Assembly (NCBI GenBank): GCA_021828085.1
Contig: JAKATE010000034.1
Span: 1-15,794, forward strand
Reading direction: 5' to 3'
Source of the DNA: Thermoplasmata archaeon
GTDB lineage: Archaea > Thermoplasmatota > Thermoplasmata > Lutacidiplasmatales > UBA184
Length of the DNA: 15,794 nucleotides
A program made the translations under genes and the position numbers. Positions 14,104 through 15,794 of the stretch are shown in pieces (within the stretch, counting starts at the first letter, position 1; each line of letters starts with the position of its first letter). The notes under the pieces were generated by a model, which did no database searches, was not told where the DNA came from, and saw nothing but the letters and a program-made list of their open reading frames with translations.

Positions 14104-14146
14104 CCGACCCCCGCCTCGCGATATCCCTACCGGGGTCGGGTTATTT
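14104..14146 (-). promoter_or_regulatory. Promoter region of the SRPBCC-like gene: TATA-like box plus 8-bp inverted repeat
   Basis: AAATAA on the minus strand (14141-14146) is a plausible TATA box. Between it and the ATG at 14101, CCGACCCC (14104-14111) and GGGGTCGG (14132-14139) form a perfect inverted repeat around the expected start of transcription. It could be an operator or a leader hairpin. The TTATTT reading on the plus strand is equally well placed for the divergent HxlR-like gene. Confidence 0.45.
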
Positions 14147-14177
14147 GAGCGGGTAGGCGAATGAAAGTAGGACGCGC

Positions 14178-14851
14178 GTGACCGCGGTCCGCCGTCGTCC
14201 GAGGCGCCTCCGGGTCACCCTGAACTTCCTGGCGTACCCCCTCCAGTCCGGCCTCGCGGTCCTGGGGAGGCGCTGAGCTCTCCCCTCCTGATGCACATCG
14301 CCAAGGGAGAGGCCCGGCGGTTCAATGAGCTGCTCCGGAGGTCCCCCGGGATGGGTAGGCGGATCCTGGCCATCCGCCTCCGCGAGCTCGAGCAGGACGG
14401 CTTCATCGCGCGCGTCGAAAGGCGTCGGGGGTATGTCCTCTGGCAGCTCACCGTGAAGCGACAGGACGTGTTGCCCGTCCTGTTGACCCTGATCCACTTC
14501 GCCTCCAAATGGCGCCCCCCGGGCAGCGTTTCGGAGGGTGCGAACTTCCCGCTCGCCCGGGACTTTGAGATCATCGTGCATCCGGTCGTCCGCGCGCGCG
14601 ACCCGGGGCTCGGAAGTAGCCCGGTCGCGCCGGTAGGCCTGTTCCGGGTCACGCCACTAGGGCCCGAGGGTGAGAGTTCCACGAGGGGTCGAGCGGGGCG
14701 CGGTCATGGGGGGAGAACGGGAAGCGCCTTGGTCGTGGGCCAGTCCCGGTACCGGTGCCCCACGAGGGCGAACCACGTGAGCACCGCGAGGGCCCAAGGG
14801 ATCACCCGCAGCAAGAGCAGTCGAGGCTGCTCCGGAGCGGCTACGATATAG
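14178..14851 (+). pseudogene. HxlR-type winged-helix regulator, apparently broken near the N-terminus
   Basis: From an ATG at 14291 the frame reads MHIAKGEARRFNELLRRSPG and continues GMGRRILAIRLRELEQDGFI, the DNA-binding core of HxlR regulators. It is followed by the wing (ARVERRRGYVLWQLT) and helix VLPVLLTLIHFASKW. The missing N-terminus is found in another frame from a GTG at 14178. Its end, YPLQSGLAVLGRR followed by TGA (14274-14276), aligns position by position with the family pattern CPxxxxLxxLGxKW, with the stop at the conserved Trp. After GCT CTC, a -1 shift gives ALPLLMHIAKG, as expected for helix 1. So two lesions (a stop and a frameshift) separate the halves. The C-terminal tail is also abnormal: it runs on to 14851 and overlaps the convergent acetyltransferase gene by 148 nt. 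An intact short gene from 14291 is the alternative. Sequencing error is possible. Confidence 0.55.
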
Positions 14852-15645
14852 GTGAGGTCGACCGCCTCGAAACCCATCTTGCGATAGACCGGCTCGCCCA
14901 TCTTGGAGGCCAGGAGGAAGACCCGATCCGCCCCCCGTTCCCTGGCCGACCGGACCGCGGCCCAAGTGAGCGCCGTTCCCAGACCCCGGCGCCGGAACCC
15001 GGGGAGGGTCGCGACGGAGGTGATGAGCGCGTCCTCCCCATCCACGGTGCTGATCGAGGTGGCGACCGGCCGGCCCTCGAGCAGTCCTGCGTGGAAGCGG
15101 GAGGATCCCTCCCGGAGCGCGGCGGCGAGGGATTCGGGGCGGAAGAAACGATAGAGGAATCCCGGCGAGATGCCGGAGCCGCGCGCCATCACCGCGTAGA
15201 AGCTGGCAAGCTCCTCCGGGCTCTTCGCTTCCACGAGCCCGAGGCCCTCGGGAAGCGGTGTCTCCGGCAGCGTCGGGGAGTTCCACATCATGAGAGGCTC
15301 GGACCGGGAGAGCTTGAACCCCCAGGAGCTGAGCCGCCCTTTCTCGGACTCCCAGACGGCCCGCTCGAGGTACAGGCTCCAGGGGGCACGGTTCCGGAGG
15401 AACGAGCGTGTCCGCCCCACGAGGCCTTCGAGATCGCTCGGCCTCCCGTAGACCACCGCGCCGTTCTGCGCCGGGAGCGGGAATCCCGAGAGGAAGAGCA
15501 GCGACTCCGGCGTCTCCCGAGCCTCGGCCCCCCGCAGGGTCGCGCAGGTCGCCGCGAGGTTCCTCGCCTGGATATGCTCGAACGCCCGAAGGAAACGGTC
15601 CCGCTCCGGCGCGGGGGCTGCCGGTCCGGCTTCGGTACCCGTCAT
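14704..15645 (-). CDS. GNAT-family N-acetyltransferase with hydrophobic C-terminal tail
   Basis: The 313-aa protein has an N-terminal half (about 15-125) that looks like the divergent first domain of tandem-GNAT proteins. A canonical GNAT domain follows at about 133-268. Acetyl-CoA-binding motif A is VATLPGFRRRGLGTALTWAA at 211-230 (RRRGLGTA pattern), and motif B includes EPVYRKMGFEAVD at 251-263. It should transfer an acetyl group from acetyl-CoA to an amine, but the substrate is unknown. After the domain, residues 276-296 (LLLLRVIPWALAVLTWFALVG) are strongly hydrophobic and followed by basic residues, which is compatible with a C-terminal membrane anchor. No clear Shine-Dalgarno or TATA box precedes the ATG at 15645. 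Its 3' end overlaps the run-on tail of the convergent HxlR-like frame. Confidence 0.88.
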   Translation of the reverse strand: MTGTEAGPAAPAPERDRFLRAFEHIQARNLAATCATLRGAEARETPESLLFLSGFPLPAQNGAVVYGRPSDLEGLVGRTRSFLRNRAPWSLYLERAVWESEKGRLSSWGFKLSRSEPLMMWNSPTLPETPLPEGLGLVEAKSPEELASFYAVMARGSGISPGFLYRFFRPESLAAALREGSSRFHAGLLEGRPVATSISTVDGEDALITSVATLPGFRRRGLGTALTWAAVRSARERGADRVFLLASKMGEPVYRKMGFEAVDLTYIVAAPEQPRLLLLRVIPWALAVLTWFALVGHRYRDWPTTKALPVLPP

Positions 15646-15794
15646 GTCAGGAGTCCAAGTGCTCCCTCGACCTTTCCGCCGGGCCCCCGAGGTTCACTCC
15701 CGGCTTGGGAGCCCCCACGGCTTTCCGGTCGTCCAGCCGAGCGGTGCCCGGCGGGGTCCTTCCGGTCCCAGGGGCTTTCAGCACAGGTTCGTGG

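Noticed and set aside
1..15794. CRISPR arrays, insertion sequences or integrases
   Set aside because: I saw no regularly spaced repeats, transposase or recombinase motifs, or terminal inverted repeats with target duplications.
15646..15794. A partial gene at the right edge
   Set aside because: Only a small hairpin (CTCCC/GGGAG, 15697-15711) is visible, and the 149 bp give no convincing coding signal.

Overview
The window is about 15.8 kb of very GC-rich DNA, most probably from an uncultured archaeon. A member of the Thermoplasmatota is my guess. The archaeal signs are a hexulose-6-phosphate synthase fused to an RraA-like domain, a tRNA gene without an encoded CCA, TATA-like boxes about 40 nt upstream of start codons with weak or absent Shine-Dalgarno sequences, and a secreted PKD/PQQ-type surface protein dense in N-glycosylation sequons. 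The phylum is inferred from overall flavour and no marker gene in the window proves it.

Layout. (1) 1-2389, minus: a partial surface protein starting with GTG and running off the left edge. (2) 2451-5377, plus: a two-gene operon for a dye-linked amino-acid/amine dehydrogenase. A [2Fe-2S]/FAD/BFD fusion subunit is followed by a SoxB/DadA-type FAD subunit with a GTGA overlap. (3) 5413-8883, minus: a three-gene operon of a 122-aa unknown protein, a large HerA/TraG-type ATPase with a C-terminal PD-(D/E)XK-like domain (GTGA overlap), and thpR, a 2H phosphoesterase. (4) 8884-9559: a long gene-free region rich in palindromes. (5) 9560-10447, plus: a compact DnaJ. (6) 10470-10958, minus: an AHSA1/SRPBCC protein. 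(7) 11044-12348, plus: the hps-rraA fusion, with a perfect 9-bp hairpin abutting its start codon. (8) 12395-12470, plus: tRNA-Glu(UUC) with an unusual C33, followed by a structured spacer and a small two-helix membrane protein (12724-12960). (9) 12961-13651: a second gene-free, hairpin-rich stretch. (10) 13652-14101, minus: a second SRPBCC-like protein, diverging from an apparently broken HxlR-type regulator (14178-14851, plus). (11) 14704-15645, minus: a GNAT acetyltransferase with a hydrophobic C-terminal tail.

How the genes fit together. The dehydrogenase pair should feed electrons from an amine or amino acid through FAD and iron-sulfur centres to an acceptor. The hps-rraA gene belongs to the reversed ribulose-monophosphate route by which many archaea make pentoses. 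DnaJ is a chaperone partner whose DnaK is outside the window. The best candidate for an under-described system is the 122-aa/ATPase-nuclease/thpR operon. Its ATPase looks like a DNA-pumping motor with its own nuclease-like domain, and its partners suggest DNA transfer, defence or DNA/RNA processing. That role is a hypothesis, not a demonstrated function.
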